DNA of 24,688 nt from the NCBI GenBank assembly GCA_902580265.1, contig CACHJY010000017.1, positions 1 to 24,688 of the forward strand. Direction: 5' to 3'. Position numbers and translations under genes: made by a program. Positions 1 through 7,646 of the stretch are shown piece by piece (the first letter of the stretch is position 1; every line of letters begins with the position of its first letter). This stretch comes from an uncultured Alphaproteobacteria bacterium (GTDB lineage: Bacteria; Pseudomonadota; Alphaproteobacteria; Rhodobacterales; Rhodobacteraceae). The notes beneath the pieces were generated by a model that was given only the letters and a program-made list of their open reading frames with translations, was not told where the DNA came from and made no database searches.

Positions 1-265
1 CTGAAGACATTTCAAGCGAAAAGAAGCCAACACTAGAAGCAGTACCATATTTCTTATAGTTTGCAATCGATGCATTGTAAGCAATATTTGTTGCCAAGGC
101 AGTTTTCCCCATAGAAGGACGTCCTGCGAGAATTATTAGATCAGAGTTCTGTAACCCTCCTAATTTTTTGTCAATGTCAATAAACCCAGAAGGTATGCCT
201 GACACACCTTGTATATCTGATTCGAAAGCCCTATTCGCTAATTCGATGGCCTCAGTTGCGGCCTT
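1..265 (-). pseudogene. dnaB: Replicative DNA helicase DnaB, internal fragment (both ends missing)
   Basis: Reading the minus strand from about base 265 to base 1 gives roughly 88 uninterrupted residues matching the end of the DnaB linker region and the start of its RecA-like helicase domain. They include [15 protein letters not shown], the Walker A motif [15 protein letters not shown] and GFFSLEMSS. DnaB is the hexameric helicase that unwinds DNA at the replication fork. The frame runs off the left edge of the window, so the C-terminal side is cut by the window. The N-terminal side ends inside the gene at about 260-268, where the sequence becomes fabG on the opposite strand. No start codon can belong to this piece. 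Identity is secure from the Walker A region. Whether the break is biological or an assembly artefact is treated as a finding. Confidence 0.85.
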
Positions 266-491
266 TACAAGAGGAGTGACGGTCAATTGCATATCTCCGG
301 GTTTTATTGATACTGCCATGACAGCTAAGTTGACAGATGACCAAAAGTTAAAGATAACTGAAAGAATTCCGATGGGAAGAATGGGAACCGGTGAAGATAT
401 ATCGTCTTTAGTGCTCTTTCTCGTAACAAATGAAGCGGGCTATATTACAGGGCAAAACATACATGTTAATGGAGGCCTTTTCTTAACATAA
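266..491 (+). pseudogene. fabG: 3-oxoacyl-ACP reductase FabG, C-terminal fragment
   Basis: From about base 270 the plus strand reads [18 protein letters not shown], then [19 protein letters not shown], and ends ITGQNIHVNGGLFLT before a stop at 489-491. This is the last 70-odd residues of FabG, the NADPH-dependent reductase of type II fatty acid synthesis, which is normally about 245 residues. The Rossmann nucleotide-binding end and the catalytic Tyr-x-x-x-Lys are missing. An ATG at 168 would open a frame through this region, but its first 33 or so codons are antisense dnaB and are not a real N-terminus. The position just before acpP and fabF is the usual place for fabG, so the fragment's right side is native. 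The left side is broken. Confidence 0.85.
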
Positions 492-498
492 ATGGATT

Positions 499-530
499 TT
501 ATCTGAGTTGCTCCAAAATTTTCCAGATAA
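499..530 (+). terminator. Stem-loop in the fabG-acpP gap, possible attenuator or weak terminator
   Basis: Arms TTATCTG (499-505) and CAGATAA (524-530) are perfect complements around an 18-base loop that contains AAAATTTT. A T-rich but interrupted stretch (TTGCTTGTTTT) follows. This is a weak form of intrinsic terminator between fabG and acpP. acpP is often expressed above its neighbours, so partial termination or a processing site is plausible, but this is inference. The rest of the 492-637 gap shows no convincing promoter: TTGACA at 579-584 has no -10 box at the right distance. Confidence 0.3.
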
Positions 531-637
531 GTATTGCTTGTTTTAACAATTATGTATAAAAGAAAAAATTGTGGTATTTTGACAATGTACTTCACACACT
601 GCAGGCCAAATATGTGTAAGATGATGAGGAGGTTAAT

Positions 638-871
638 ATGAGTGATGTTGTAGATAGAGTTAAAAAAATAGTTGTAGAACATTTGAGTGTAGAAGAAAGT
701 GCGATTTCAGATAGTTCATCTTTTATTGATGATCTAGGTGCAGATAGCCTTGATACCGTAGAGCTAGTAATGGCTTTTGAAGAAGAGTTTGGAATAGAAA
801 TTCCAGATGATGCAGCTGAAACCATTCAGACTGTTGGAGATGCGGTTAAATTCATTGAAGAAAACTCTTAA
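638..871 (+). CDS. acpP: Acyl carrier protein
   Basis: A 77-residue acidic protein of normal ACP length, with the phosphopantetheine attachment motif GADSLD at Ser37. ACP carries growing acyl chains as thioesters on 4'-phosphopantetheine in cytoplasmic fatty acid synthesis, and also donates acyl groups for lipid A and phospholipids. The start is fixed by a near-perfect ribosome binding site, GAGGAGG at 626-632, five bases before the ATG. This is the strongest such site I noticed in the window, consistent with the high expression expected of ACP. It lies between the fabG remnant and fabF, the standard fab cluster order. Confidence 0.97.
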   Translation: MSDVVDRVKKIVVEHLSVEESAISDSSSFIDDLGADSLDTVELVMAFEEEFGIEIPDDAAETIQTVGDAVKFIEENS

Positions 872-909
872 CGGTTGTTTGTAAGAGACATTAAATCATA
901 TAAAACAGT

Positions 910-2169
910 ATGAGACGCATTGTAGTAACTGGAATGGGATTGCTGACACCACTTGGATGTGGTGTAGAGTTTACATGGAAAAGACTGCTTAAAGGAGACT
1001 CGTCAGCCACGAGAATTACTAAATTTGACTCCTCTGATTATTCTACAAGCTATGCATGTGAAATTCCATTTGGTGATAAACTAGAAGGACAATTTGATCC
1101 TGATGAGTGGATGGCTCTAAAGGATAGACGGAAAGTTGGCGACTTCATTCTATATGGTGTTTGCGCGGCTGATCAAGCCGTGAAAGATGCAGGTTGGACA
1201 CCTGATCGAGAAGAAGATTTACTACGAACAGGTGTAATGATTGGCTCCGGTATAGGAGGTTTGCAATCAATAGGAGATACCGCTAATTTGATCAAAGACA
1301 AGGGACCTAAGAGAGTGTCTCCTTTCTTTATACCTGGCGCTTTGATCAATTTGATTTCTGGTCAAGTTTCAATAAGGTATGGATTTAAAGGCCCAAACCA
1401 TTCCGTGGTAACTGCATGCTCTACTGGAGCTCATGCTATAGGTGATGCAGCTAGGTTTATTAAATCTGGAGAAGCGGATGTAATGATAGCTGGTGGAGCC
1501 GAGAGTCCTATTACAGAATTAGGGATAGCCGGATTCAATGCATGTAAGGCTTTATCAACAAAATTTTCAGAAAATCCAAGTATTGCAAGTAGACCTTATG
1601 ATATGGATAGAGATGGCTTTGTGATGGGGGAAGGAGCAGGTATAGTAGTCCTTGAAGAGCTTGAGCATGCTAAAAAAAGAGGTGCTAAAATATACTGTGA
1701 GGTGTTGGGCTACGGGCTAACAGGAGACGCCCACCATATTACTGCGCCTTCGCCAGATGGAGACGGCGGCAAAAGATCGATGAGTGCTGCACTCAAAAGC
1801 AGTGGATCAAATATTTCGGATATCGATTACATTAATGCACATGGTACCTCTACTATGGCAGATACCATTGAACTTAGGGCCGTTGAGTCTTTAGCTGCGA
1901 ATTATTCCGCAAATATATCAATGTCTTCAACAAAATCATCAATTGGTCACTTGTTGGGAGCAGCTGGGTCTGTAGAAGCAATTTTTTCTATATTGTCAAT
2001 TCGAGATCAAATCGTTCCGCCAACTATAAACCTTGAAAGACCAGAGGTCGATACTAAAATTGATTTAGTTCCTAATCATGCTCGGGAAAGAAAAGTAAAC
2101 AGAGCTCTATCAAACTCTTTTGGGTTCGGTGGCACTAATGCATCTTTAGTAGTAGGAAAACTAAATTAG
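910..2169 (+). CDS. fabF: 3-oxoacyl-ACP synthase II
   Basis: A 419-residue KAS II condensing enzyme, which elongates acyl-ACP with malonyl-ACP in the cytoplasm and typically handles the C16:1 to C18:1 step. The full thiolase-fold active site is visible: nucleophile Cys170 in TACSTGAHA, His311 in NAHGTST, Lys342 and His347 in KSSIGHLLGAAGS. The C-terminal glycine-rich SFGFGGTNASLV is intact. Length is typical of the family. The ATG at 910 begins MRRIVVTGMGLLTPLG, exactly where FabF proteins start. It follows acpP by 38 bases and precedes mltG by 21 bases, so acpP-fabF-mltG is probably one transcript. Confidence 0.97.
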   Translation: MRRIVVTGMGLLTPLGCGVEFTWKRLLKGDSSATRITKFDSSDYSTSYACEIPFGDKLEGQFDPDEWMALKDRRKVGDFILYGVCAADQAVKDAGWTPDREEDLLRTGVMIGSGIGGLQSIGDTANLIKDKGPKRVSPFFIPGALINLISGQVSIRYGFKGPNHSVVTACSTGAHAIGDAARFIKSGEADVMIAGGAESPITELGIAGFNACKALSTKFSENPSIASRPYDMDRDGFVMGEGAGIVVLEELEHAKKRGAKIYCEVLGYGLTGDAHHITAPSPDGDGGKRSMSAALKSSGSNISDIDYINAHGTSTMADTIELRAVESLAANYSANISMSSTKSSIGHLLGAAGSVEAIFSILSIRDQIVPPTINLERPEVDTKIDLVPNHARERKVNRALSNSFGFGGTNASLVVGKLN

Positions 2170-2190
2170 AAATTCTCATAATATAGAGTA

Positions 2191-3168
2191 ATGGCTACTA
2201 TAGTTTCTAATTTATTTTACTTTTTCTTAGTTTCTTTAATGTTTGTTTTTATTGCTATAAGTAGCCTTGAGTTTTACTATGATAAGCCTGGCCCAAATGA
2301 ACGTGAGCAATTAGTGGTGATACATAAAGGGGAAGGTATTGCAAATATTGCTAGTCGTTTGATTGAGTTAAATCTGATTGAAAATCGCATTGCTTTTCTG
2401 TTAGTGGTAAGGCTTAAGGGCTTCCATAATGAAATCAAATTTGGAGAATATATGATCCCAAGAACCGCTTCAATCAAAGAGGTCATAGACAAGCTCGTCG
2501 CTGGTATATCTGTCCAATATACAATCACAATACCAGAAGGGTTGAGCACTAATTCAGTTGTAGATTTAATTAATAACGATCTAAGGATTAAAGGAGATTT
2601 GATAAATATTATCGATGAAGGCGTACTTGCACCCAATACATACAGCTTCGATATCACCACAAATAAAAAAGATCTTTTTTTTAAAATGAAAAATGAACAA
2701 GAAAAAATTATACAAGGTGCATGGAATAACAGAGCTCCCGATTTGCCCTTGAATAATCCTTTGGAGCTTTTAATTTTAGCTTCTATAGTGGAGAAGGAAT
2801 CTGGAAATGATGAAGACAAAAAAAAGGTTGCTTCAGTGTTTTTAAATCGTTTGAAAAAAAAAATGCGATTACAATCTGATCCCACGGTTGTTTATAGTTT
2901 AACAAAAGGAAAAGGGTCGCTAAAAAGAGAGCTAACTAGAAGTGATCTTAAAATGAAATCACCCTTTAATACTTATAAAGTCGCTGGTCTTCCACCCAGT
3001 CCAATTTGCAATCCAAGTAGGTCATCAATTTATGCGGTTGCAAATCCGCTTAAAACAGATTTTTTGTTCTTTGTGTCTGATGGCAGGGGAGGGCACAATT
3101 TCTCGGAAAGTCTAAAACAACATAACAGTTTTGTGAAAGAGTATAGAAGATTGAAGACAGAGAATTGA
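2191..3168 (+). CDS. mltG: Endolytic murein transglycosylase MltG (YceG family)
   Basis: A 325-residue protein with one N-terminal membrane segment (about residues 6-26) and a large periplasmic part. The YceG catalytic signature is present: ASIVEKES around residues 197-204 with the key glutamates at 201 and 203, followed by FLNRLKKKMRLQSDPTVVY and a C-terminal GLPPSPICNPS region. Before that lies a LysM-like segment, about residues 40-105. MltG cleaves nascent glycan strands at the inner membrane and is thought to set strand length. Placement directly after fabF is common in Alphaproteobacteria. No truncation or missing active-site residue is seen. A long antisense frame (2277-2885) is a shadow. 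Confidence 0.95.
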   Translation: MATIVSNLFYFFLVSLMFVFIAISSLEFYYDKPGPNEREQLVVIHKGEGIANIASRLIELNLIENRIAFLLVVRLKGFHNEIKFGEYMIPRTASIKEVIDKLVAGISVQYTITIPEGLSTNSVVDLINNDLRIKGDLINIIDEGVLAPNTYSFDITTNKKDLFFKMKNEQEKIIQGAWNNRAPDLPLNNPLELLILASIVEKESGNDEDKKKVASVFLNRLKKKMRLQSDPTVVYSLTKGKGSLKRELTRSDLKMKSPFNTYKVAGLPPSPICNPSRSSIYAVANPLKTDFLFFVSDGRGGHNFSESLKQHNSFVKEYRRLKTEN

Positions 3169-3204
3169 TGTTTTATCATAATATTTTGTTTATAAATATC
3201 ATTG

Positions 3205-4017
3205 ATGGAGGAATTGTTTTTGAAACAAGATGATATAAAAAAAAGAAAGATTTGGGAAACAATTTGTAAGGAAGCTGAGGTCTCCTTAAAGAAATCTAAT
3301 TATATGAAAGAATATTTTAAAAAAAACATTTTGAGCCATAATAGTTTTGGCGATGCATTGTCGTACAACATTGCAGTTAAGATTTCTAGCTCTGATTTTC
3401 AATTAGAAGATTTGTGTTCTATACTTCAAAAGCAAATTAGTAATTTCCCTTCTATTTGTGATTATGCAGTGGACGACTTGATTGCGTTTTATGAAAGAGA
3501 TCCTGCTTGTCACTGGTTTTATCAACCTTTTCTATTTTACAAAGGTTTCATTGCTTTGCAGGCATATAGAGTAGGAAATGTCCTTTATAATAATGGAGAC
3601 ATAGATTTTTCTTTATATTTGCAAATGAGGGTATCTGAGATTTTTTGTATAGATATCCATCCCGGAGCAACGATAGGTAAGGGCATTATGTTTGATCATG
3701 CTCATAATCTCGTTATTGGGGAAACAGCTGAAGTTGGTGATAATGTGTCTATCCTCCATGCTGTCACGCTAGGTGGTACGGGTAAAATTCGGGGCAATAG
3801 ACACCCCAAAATAGGAAATAATGTTTTAATTGGAGCTGGCGCAAAAATATTAGGTAATATCTCCGTAGGGGAGTGCTCCAGGGTTGCAGCTGGTTCATTG
3901 GTCTTGAAATCAGTGCCCCCTTTTAAGACAGTGGCTGGGGTCCCCGCTAAAGAGGTAGGGACTTCAGGTTGCCCAGAGCCTTCAAAAACGATGGACCAAT
4001 TGTTAAATAAAAATTAG
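3205..4017 (+). CDS. cysE: Serine O-acetyltransferase
   Basis: The first step of cysteine synthesis: acetyl-CoA plus L-serine gives O-acetylserine. An N-terminal helical domain (about residues 8-140) is followed by a left-handed beta-helix of hexapeptide repeats with the family motifs IHPGATIGKG, FDHAHNLVIGETAEVG (catalytic Asp-His pair), VTLGGTGK and RHPKIGNNVLIGAGAKILG. The start is uncertain. The ATG at 3205 gives 270 residues; TTG codons at 3202 and 3220 are alternatives. GGAGGAA (3207-3213) sits six bases before the TTG at 3220, so that TTG may be the true start. A weak promoter-like pair, TTGATG (3165-3170) and TTTATA (3189-3194) 18 bases apart, could serve it. The protein ends NKN, without the C-terminal Ile by which some CysE bind CysK. 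Confidence 0.93.
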   Translation: MEELFLKQDDIKKRKIWETICKEAEVSLKKSNYMKEYFKKNILSHNSFGDALSYNIAVKISSSDFQLEDLCSILQKQISNFPSICDYAVDDLIAFYERDPACHWFYQPFLFYKGFIALQAYRVGNVLYNNGDIDFSLYLQMRVSEIFCIDIHPGATIGKGIMFDHAHNLVIGETAEVGDNVSILHAVTLGGTGKIRGNRHPKIGNNVLIGAGAKILGNISVGECSRVAAGSLVLKSVPPFKTVAGVPAKEVGTSGCPEPSKTMDQLLNKN

Positions 4018-4018
4018 T

Positions 4019-4894
4019 CTATCTAACCATGATTACCGTAGGATTTTCCAAGTAGAACACTATTCTATCGAGAAACTTTGCTCCTAGCTCTCCATCAATC
4101 GTTCTGTGATCCACTGATAATGTTAAAGATACTTGCTTGCATGACAAAAAACTATTATTCTCACTAATAACGTCTTCTGTTACCGTGCCAACCGCTAGTA
4201 TAGATGAGCTTGGTGGGTTTATAATTGCATCGAAGTTTTCAATAGAATACATTCCTAGGTTCGATATAGTATGTGCACAGTCTATAAAGTCACTGTTTCG
4301 CAGTTGCTTTTTCTTTGCTTTGTCAATAAGTACTTTCATTTCTAAGGAAATTTGACTCAAAGACTTTTTATCAATATTTTTAAGCGTTGGAGTATACAAC
4401 CCTACTTCGGTTGATATTGCTACCCCAATTGCTACTTCTTTGAATTTCAACATATGTTGCTCTTGCCAAATCATGTTGCAGTCAGGAAAATCTATCAAAG
4501 CGCAACCACACGCTTTTATAAAAAAGTCATTTATTGAGATTTTATTATCCTTTTCAAGTAAATCATTAGCCTTAGTTCTTAAATTAATCAGTTCATCTAC
4601 TTTAGCTTTACGTCTTAGGTAAAAATGAGGTATGGATGACTTTGAAAGGGTAAGCTTTTCTGCAATTATCTTTCTTATGTTGGGTATAGTAATTGTCTCA
4701 TGGTTTAGGCCATGTTGCTGATCTGTATCATTTTTACGATTAGCATCTATAGTAGAAGAAGATAAACTTAAATACTTTTCAATATCAATTTTTGTAATTC
4801 TTCCTCTTGGTCCAGTTCCTGTAACATCTTTGATTTTAATAGAATTCAAAGATGCTAACTTGTTTGCTAAAGGTGTTATAAATATTCTATCCAT
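4019..4894 (-). CDS. pdhC: Pyruvate dehydrogenase E2 (dihydrolipoamide acetyltransferase) lacking a lipoyl domain
   Basis: The acetyltransferase core of the pyruvate dehydrogenase complex. From the ATG at 4894 (291 residues) the protein opens directly with the peripheral subunit-binding domain, residues 5-42 (TPLANKLA through GTGPRGRITKIDIEKYL). A polar linker to about residue 66 follows, then the catalytic domain with PNIRKIIAEKL, IPHFYLRR, TISNLGMYSIENFDAIINPP and the active-site DHRTIDG (His and Asp). There is no N-terminal lipoyl domain and no ETDKA motif. An upstream in-frame ATG at 4948 only adds 18 basic/hydrophobic residues overlapping pdhB, so 4894, ten bases after the pdhB stop, is preferred. 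The stop lies one base from the convergent cysE stop. lpd (E3) does not follow. Confidence 0.9.
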   Translation of the reverse strand: MDRIFITPLANKLASLNSIKIKDVTGTGPRGRITKIDIEKYLSLSSSTIDANRKNDTDQQHGLNHETITIPNIRKIIAEKLTLSKSSIPHFYLRRKAKVDELINLRTKANDLLEKDNKISINDFFIKACGCALIDFPDCNMIWQEQHMLKFKEVAIGVAISTEVGLYTPTLKNIDKKSLSQISLEMKVLIDKAKKKQLRNSDFIDCAHTISNLGMYSIENFDAIINPPSSSILAVGTVTEDVISENNSFLSCKQVSLTLSVDHRTIDGELGAKFLDRIVFYLENPTVIMVR

Positions 4895-4904
4895 CAACTT
4901 TATT

Positions 4905-6296
4905 TTAATCTTTGTAAAGAACTTGTTTAACAGAAAAAACAATTTCATCGGGGGTAATTAAGGCGGCTTTTTCTAAATTTTCAGCATAGGGCATAGGCAC
5001 GTCCTTTCCCGTACAATTCAATACCGGGGCATCCAAGTAATCAAATGCCTGTATCATAATCTGTGACCCAATATAGCTTCCGATTGAGCAAACAGGAAAA
5101 GACTCCTCTACTGTTACACATCTATTTGTTTTTTTTATGGATTCAATTATAGTATCAAAGTCAATTGGTCTTATTGTTCTTAAATCGATAATCTCTGCGT
5201 CTATCCCTTGTTCGTTGAGCATCTTATCAGCCTCTAGTGTGTGCATCATGCCAATCCCATAGCTTATAATTGTAACGTCCTTCCCAATGGAAACAGTTTT
5301 TGCTTTTCCAATTGGTATTACTAAATCCGAACTATTATTTACTGGGAAAGACTTCCCATACAAAATTTCATTTTCAAGAAAAATAACAGGATTATTTTCT
5401 CTGATTGCTGACTTAAGTAGGCCTTTTGCATCTTCTGCAGAAAATGGTTGAATTACCTTTAAGCCTGGAATTGACGCGTATAATGCTGCAAAGTCTTGAC
5501 TATGTTGAGCGGCTACCCTGGCAGCCGCACCATTGGGGCCCCTAAAGACAATTGGACAATTAATTTGTCCTCCTGACATATAATTTGTTTTAGCTGCAGA
5601 GTTAATTATCTGATCTAAAGCTTGCATTGCGAAATTGAATGTCATGAACTCTACTATTGGTCTTATTCCTGCAAAGGCAGCTCCAACAGCTAGACCAGTG
5701 AACCCGTGTTCAGTGATCGGGGTGTCTATTACTCTTTCGGAGCCAAATTCCTCCAGTAAACCTTGGCTTACTTTATAAGCTCCTTGATACTCTCCTACCT
5801 CTTCACCCATCAGGAAAACATCCTCATTAAGTCGCATCTCTTCAGCTATTGCGCAATTAATTGATTCTCTAACTGTTAATTGAGTTGTGGACTGATTTTC
5901 GCTTGTTTCTTGATTAAGTTTTTCTCTTTCATCAAGAATTAAAGTTCCGCTATTTACTTTCTCTTCTGCGCTCAAAATGTCTTTACTTGTATTAATAATT
6001 ACAGTCTCATTTTGCTCAATATCCACACCTTTTTTCTCCTTAATCTCTTCAGAGCCTTCAGTATCAATAATGGCAATTAAAGAATTAACTTTTATATTTT
6101 CTGTTCCTTCTTTGACAACAAGCTTAACAATGGTGCCCTCCTCAATACTTTCATATTCCATAAGAGCCTTGTCTGTTTCAATATCTGCAATTATATCACC
6201 TGGTTTAACTTTATCCCCAGGACTTACGTACCATTTAGCTAGACTACCTTCTTCCATGGTGGGAGAAAGAGAGGGCATTAAAATTTCGGTCTTCAT
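4905..6296 (-). CDS. pdhB: Pyruvate dehydrogenase E1 subunit beta with N-terminal lipoyl domain
   Basis: A 463-residue fusion. Residues 1-80 are a lipoyl domain ([16 protein letters not shown], then [10 protein letters not shown] with the lipoyl-accepting Lys43). Residues 82-138 are a long charged, disordered-looking linker. Residues 140-463 are E1-beta (transketolase pyrimidine-binding and C-terminal domains; [48 protein letters not shown]). With PdhA it decarboxylates pyruvate on thiamine diphosphate and reductively acetylates lipoate. A lipoyl-bearing E1-beta is known in Alphaproteobacteria such as Zymomonas and Sinorhizobium, but there E2 has its own lipoyl domain too. Here this is the only one in the cluster. 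AGGA lies seven bases before the ATG. It is 15 bases downstream of pdhA. Confidence 0.96.
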   Translation of the reverse strand: MKTEILMPSLSPTMEEGSLAKWYVSPGDKVKPGDIIADIETDKALMEYESIEEGTIVKLVVKEGTENIKVNSLIAIIDTEGSEEIKEKKGVDIEQNETVIINTSKDILSAEEKVNSGTLILDEREKLNQETSENQSTTQLTVRESINCAIAEEMRLNEDVFLMGEEVGEYQGAYKVSQGLLEEFGSERVIDTPITEHGFTGLAVGAAFAGIRPIVEFMTFNFAMQALDQIINSAAKTNYMSGGQINCPIVFRGPNGAAARVAAQHSQDFAALYASIPGLKVIQPFSAEDAKGLLKSAIRENNPVIFLENEILYGKSFPVNNSSDLVIPIGKAKTVSIGKDVTIISYGIGMMHTLEADKMLNEQGIDAEIIDLRTIRPIDFDTIIESIKKTNRCVTVEESFPVCSIGSYIGSQIMIQAFDYLDAPVLNCTGKDVPMPYAENLEKAALITPDEIVFSVKQVLYKD

Positions 6297-6311
6297 TTTT
6301 TTTCCTAATCT

Positions 6312-7286
6312 TTAATCAGCGTAAACATCAGTCCAGAGTTCTTCAATATCAGGTTCTGGACTATTCAAAGCGAAGTCAGAGGCCTCGGTTACTATTGCTT
6401 TTATCTCGGCATCCTTCGCTTTAAATTCTTTTTCTGAAATTTTATATTTTTCGATCAAAAGAGATCTTAAAGTATCTATAGGATCTTTTTCTTCTCTGAC
6501 CTTTTGAACTTCTTCTCTAGTTCTATATTTTGCTGGGTCAGACATAGAATGCCCTCTGTATCTATATGTTTTCATTTCAAGGATAAAGGGTCCTTTACCT
6601 GCTCTGCAATGATTTGCAGCGAAAGTAGCTTCTTTTGCAACGTCAATAACATTCATGCCGTTAACGGCTTTACCTGGGATATTGAAAGCTAATCCCCTTG
6701 CAAACATTTCCTCAGTTGAAGATGCTCGAACCATTGAGGTGCCCATAGCATATTGATTATTTTCAATAATAAAAACTACAGGTAATTTCCAAAGTGAAGC
6801 CATGTTGAAGGCTTCATAAACTTGCCCTTGGTTTGCAGCACCTTCGCCAAAATAAGTAAAGCATACATGCCCATTCTTTTTATATTTATTTGCAAAAGCG
6901 ATACCGGCTCCTATTGGTACCTGTGCGGCTACTATTCCGTGTCCACCATAAAAGCCTTCACTTTTAGAGAACATATGCATAGATCCGCCTTTACCTTTTG
7001 AATAACCAGTAAATCGACCTGTTAGTTCTGCCATAACCATTTTTGCATCCATCCCGCAAGCAAGCATATGGCCATGATCTCTGTAAGAGGTAATGTTTTG
7101 GTCGCCATTTTCCTTAACAGAGTCTATTCCTACAACAACAGCCTCTTGGCCTATGTACAAATGACAAAAGCCCCCAATGTGCCCCATCCCGTAAAGCTGA
7201 CCAGCTTTTTCTTCAAATCTTCTGATTAAGAGCATTTTGTGGTATAACTCTAGTAGCTCTTTTTTTGATGTACTAATTTTCGTCAT
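6312..7286 (-). CDS. pdhA: Pyruvate dehydrogenase E1 subunit alpha
   Basis: A 324-residue thiamine diphosphate-binding subunit of E1, of ordinary length for alphaproteobacterial PdhA. Visible motifs are GFCHLYIGQEAVVVG near the N-terminus, SYRDHGHMLA, GKGGSMHMF, the ThDP/Mg motif GEGAANQGQVYEAFN ending in ENNQYAMGTS, and the RYRGHSMSDPAKYRTREE loop. It acts as a heterotetramer with PdhB in the cytoplasm, feeding acetyl-CoA to the TCA cycle and to fatty acid synthesis. The gene follows ftsB by 42 bases, the classic alphaproteobacterial order. No ribosome binding site precedes the ATG; instead an 18-base palindrome ends five bases upstream. Confidence 0.96.
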   Translation of the reverse strand: MTKISTSKKELLELYHKMLLIRRFEEKAGQLYGMGHIGGFCHLYIGQEAVVVGIDSVKENGDQNITSYRDHGHMLACGMDAKMVMAELTGRFTGYSKGKGGSMHMFSKSEGFYGGHGIVAAQVPIGAGIAFANKYKKNGHVCFTYFGEGAANQGQVYEAFNMASLWKLPVVFIIENNQYAMGTSMVRASSTEEMFARGLAFNIPGKAVNGMNVIDVAKEATFAANHCRAGKGPFILEMKTYRYRGHSMSDPAKYRTREEVQKVREEKDPIDTLRSLLIEKYKISEKEFKAKDAEIKAIVTEASDFALNSPEPDIEELWTDVYAD

Positions 7287-7291
7287 AAATA

Positions 7292-7320
7292 TAGTTTAGC
7301 GTTAAACTAGTTGTTTTCAA
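7292..7320 (-). promoter_or_regulatory. Palindrome and promoter-like boxes just upstream of pdhA
   Basis: TAGTTTA (7292-7298) and TAAACTA (7303-7309) form a perfect 7-base inverted repeat with a 4-base spacer. On the minus strand TTGAAA (7320-7315), 16 bases, then TAAACT (7298-7293) resemble -35 and -10 boxes. The palindrome would overlap the -10 and part of the spacer, as a repressor operator might. Transcription from such a promoter would begin near the pdhA ATG, giving a very short or leaderless mRNA, which fits the absence of a Shine-Dalgarno sequence. Operator, RNA hairpin and chance are all possible. Confidence 0.35.
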
Positions 7321-7328
7321 TATCTAAT

Positions 7329-7646
7329 TTAAAATACAATTAGCTCTCCTTCACCAATCATACCTAAAATTTTTCTTGCCTGCTGATCGAGAAGCTCAAG
7401 ATCAAGTGAAGTGTCGGAGAGCCTTCCAATTTTGTTTTTTATAACCTTGGTTTCTTCAATAAGTACATCTAGCTCTTTTGTTAAAACTTTTTCTTTGGCT
7501 AAAAGCTGATACTTAGCCGAAACACCAAACTCTCCATTGAATGATGCAAATATAAAATAGAAAGAAAGTATAAAGCATACAGCAGATGAGGCAATTTCTA
7601 AAATTTTAAAGCTTTTGAACAAATTTTGGCTCCTAAAACGAATCAT
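7329..7646 (-). CDS. ftsB: FtsB/DivIC-family septum formation initiator
   Basis: A 105-residue bitopic membrane protein: a short basic N-terminus, one transmembrane helix (about residues 15-34), then a heptad-like coiled coil (about 45-80) and the DLELLDQQARKILGMIGEGELIVF-type tail, quoted here only as its DQQARKILG and GEGELIV parts, typical of the DivIC/FtsB family. FtsB works with FtsL and FtsQ in the divisome to activate septal peptidoglycan synthesis. ftsB just before pdhA is a conserved alphaproteobacterial arrangement, usually with eno in front; here pgk precedes it by 31 bases. The only start, ATG at 7646, lacks a visible ribosome binding site and lies inside a stem-loop. Confidence 0.85.
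   Translation of the reverse strand: MIRFRSQNLFKSFKILEIASSAVCFILSFYFIFASFNGEFGVSAKYQLLAKEKVLTKELDVLIEETKVIKNKIGRLSDTSLDLELLDQQARKILGMIGEGELIVF

Noticed and set aside
168..267. Open frame from ATG 168 continuing into fabG, as if a short 107-residue reductase
   Set aside because: The first 33 or so codons are antisense to clear DnaB coding sequence including its Walker A neighbourhood; only the part after about 265 is FabG.
579..607. TTGACA at 579-584 as an acpP promoter -35 box
   Set aside because: No -10-like hexamer 15-19 bases downstream; the nearest AT-rich hexamer is 23 or more bases away.
2277..2885. 202-residue frame antisense to mltG
   Set aside because: Ser/Ile/Phe-rich shadow with no recognisable motif, lying wholly inside a well-supported gene on the other strand.
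4894..4948. Upstream start for pdhC adding 18 residues, as a signal or anchor
   Set aside because: It overlaps the pdhB coding end, the added residues are an AT-rich mix without family match, and the ATG at 4894 is placed ten bases after the pdhB stop directly before the subunit-binding domain.
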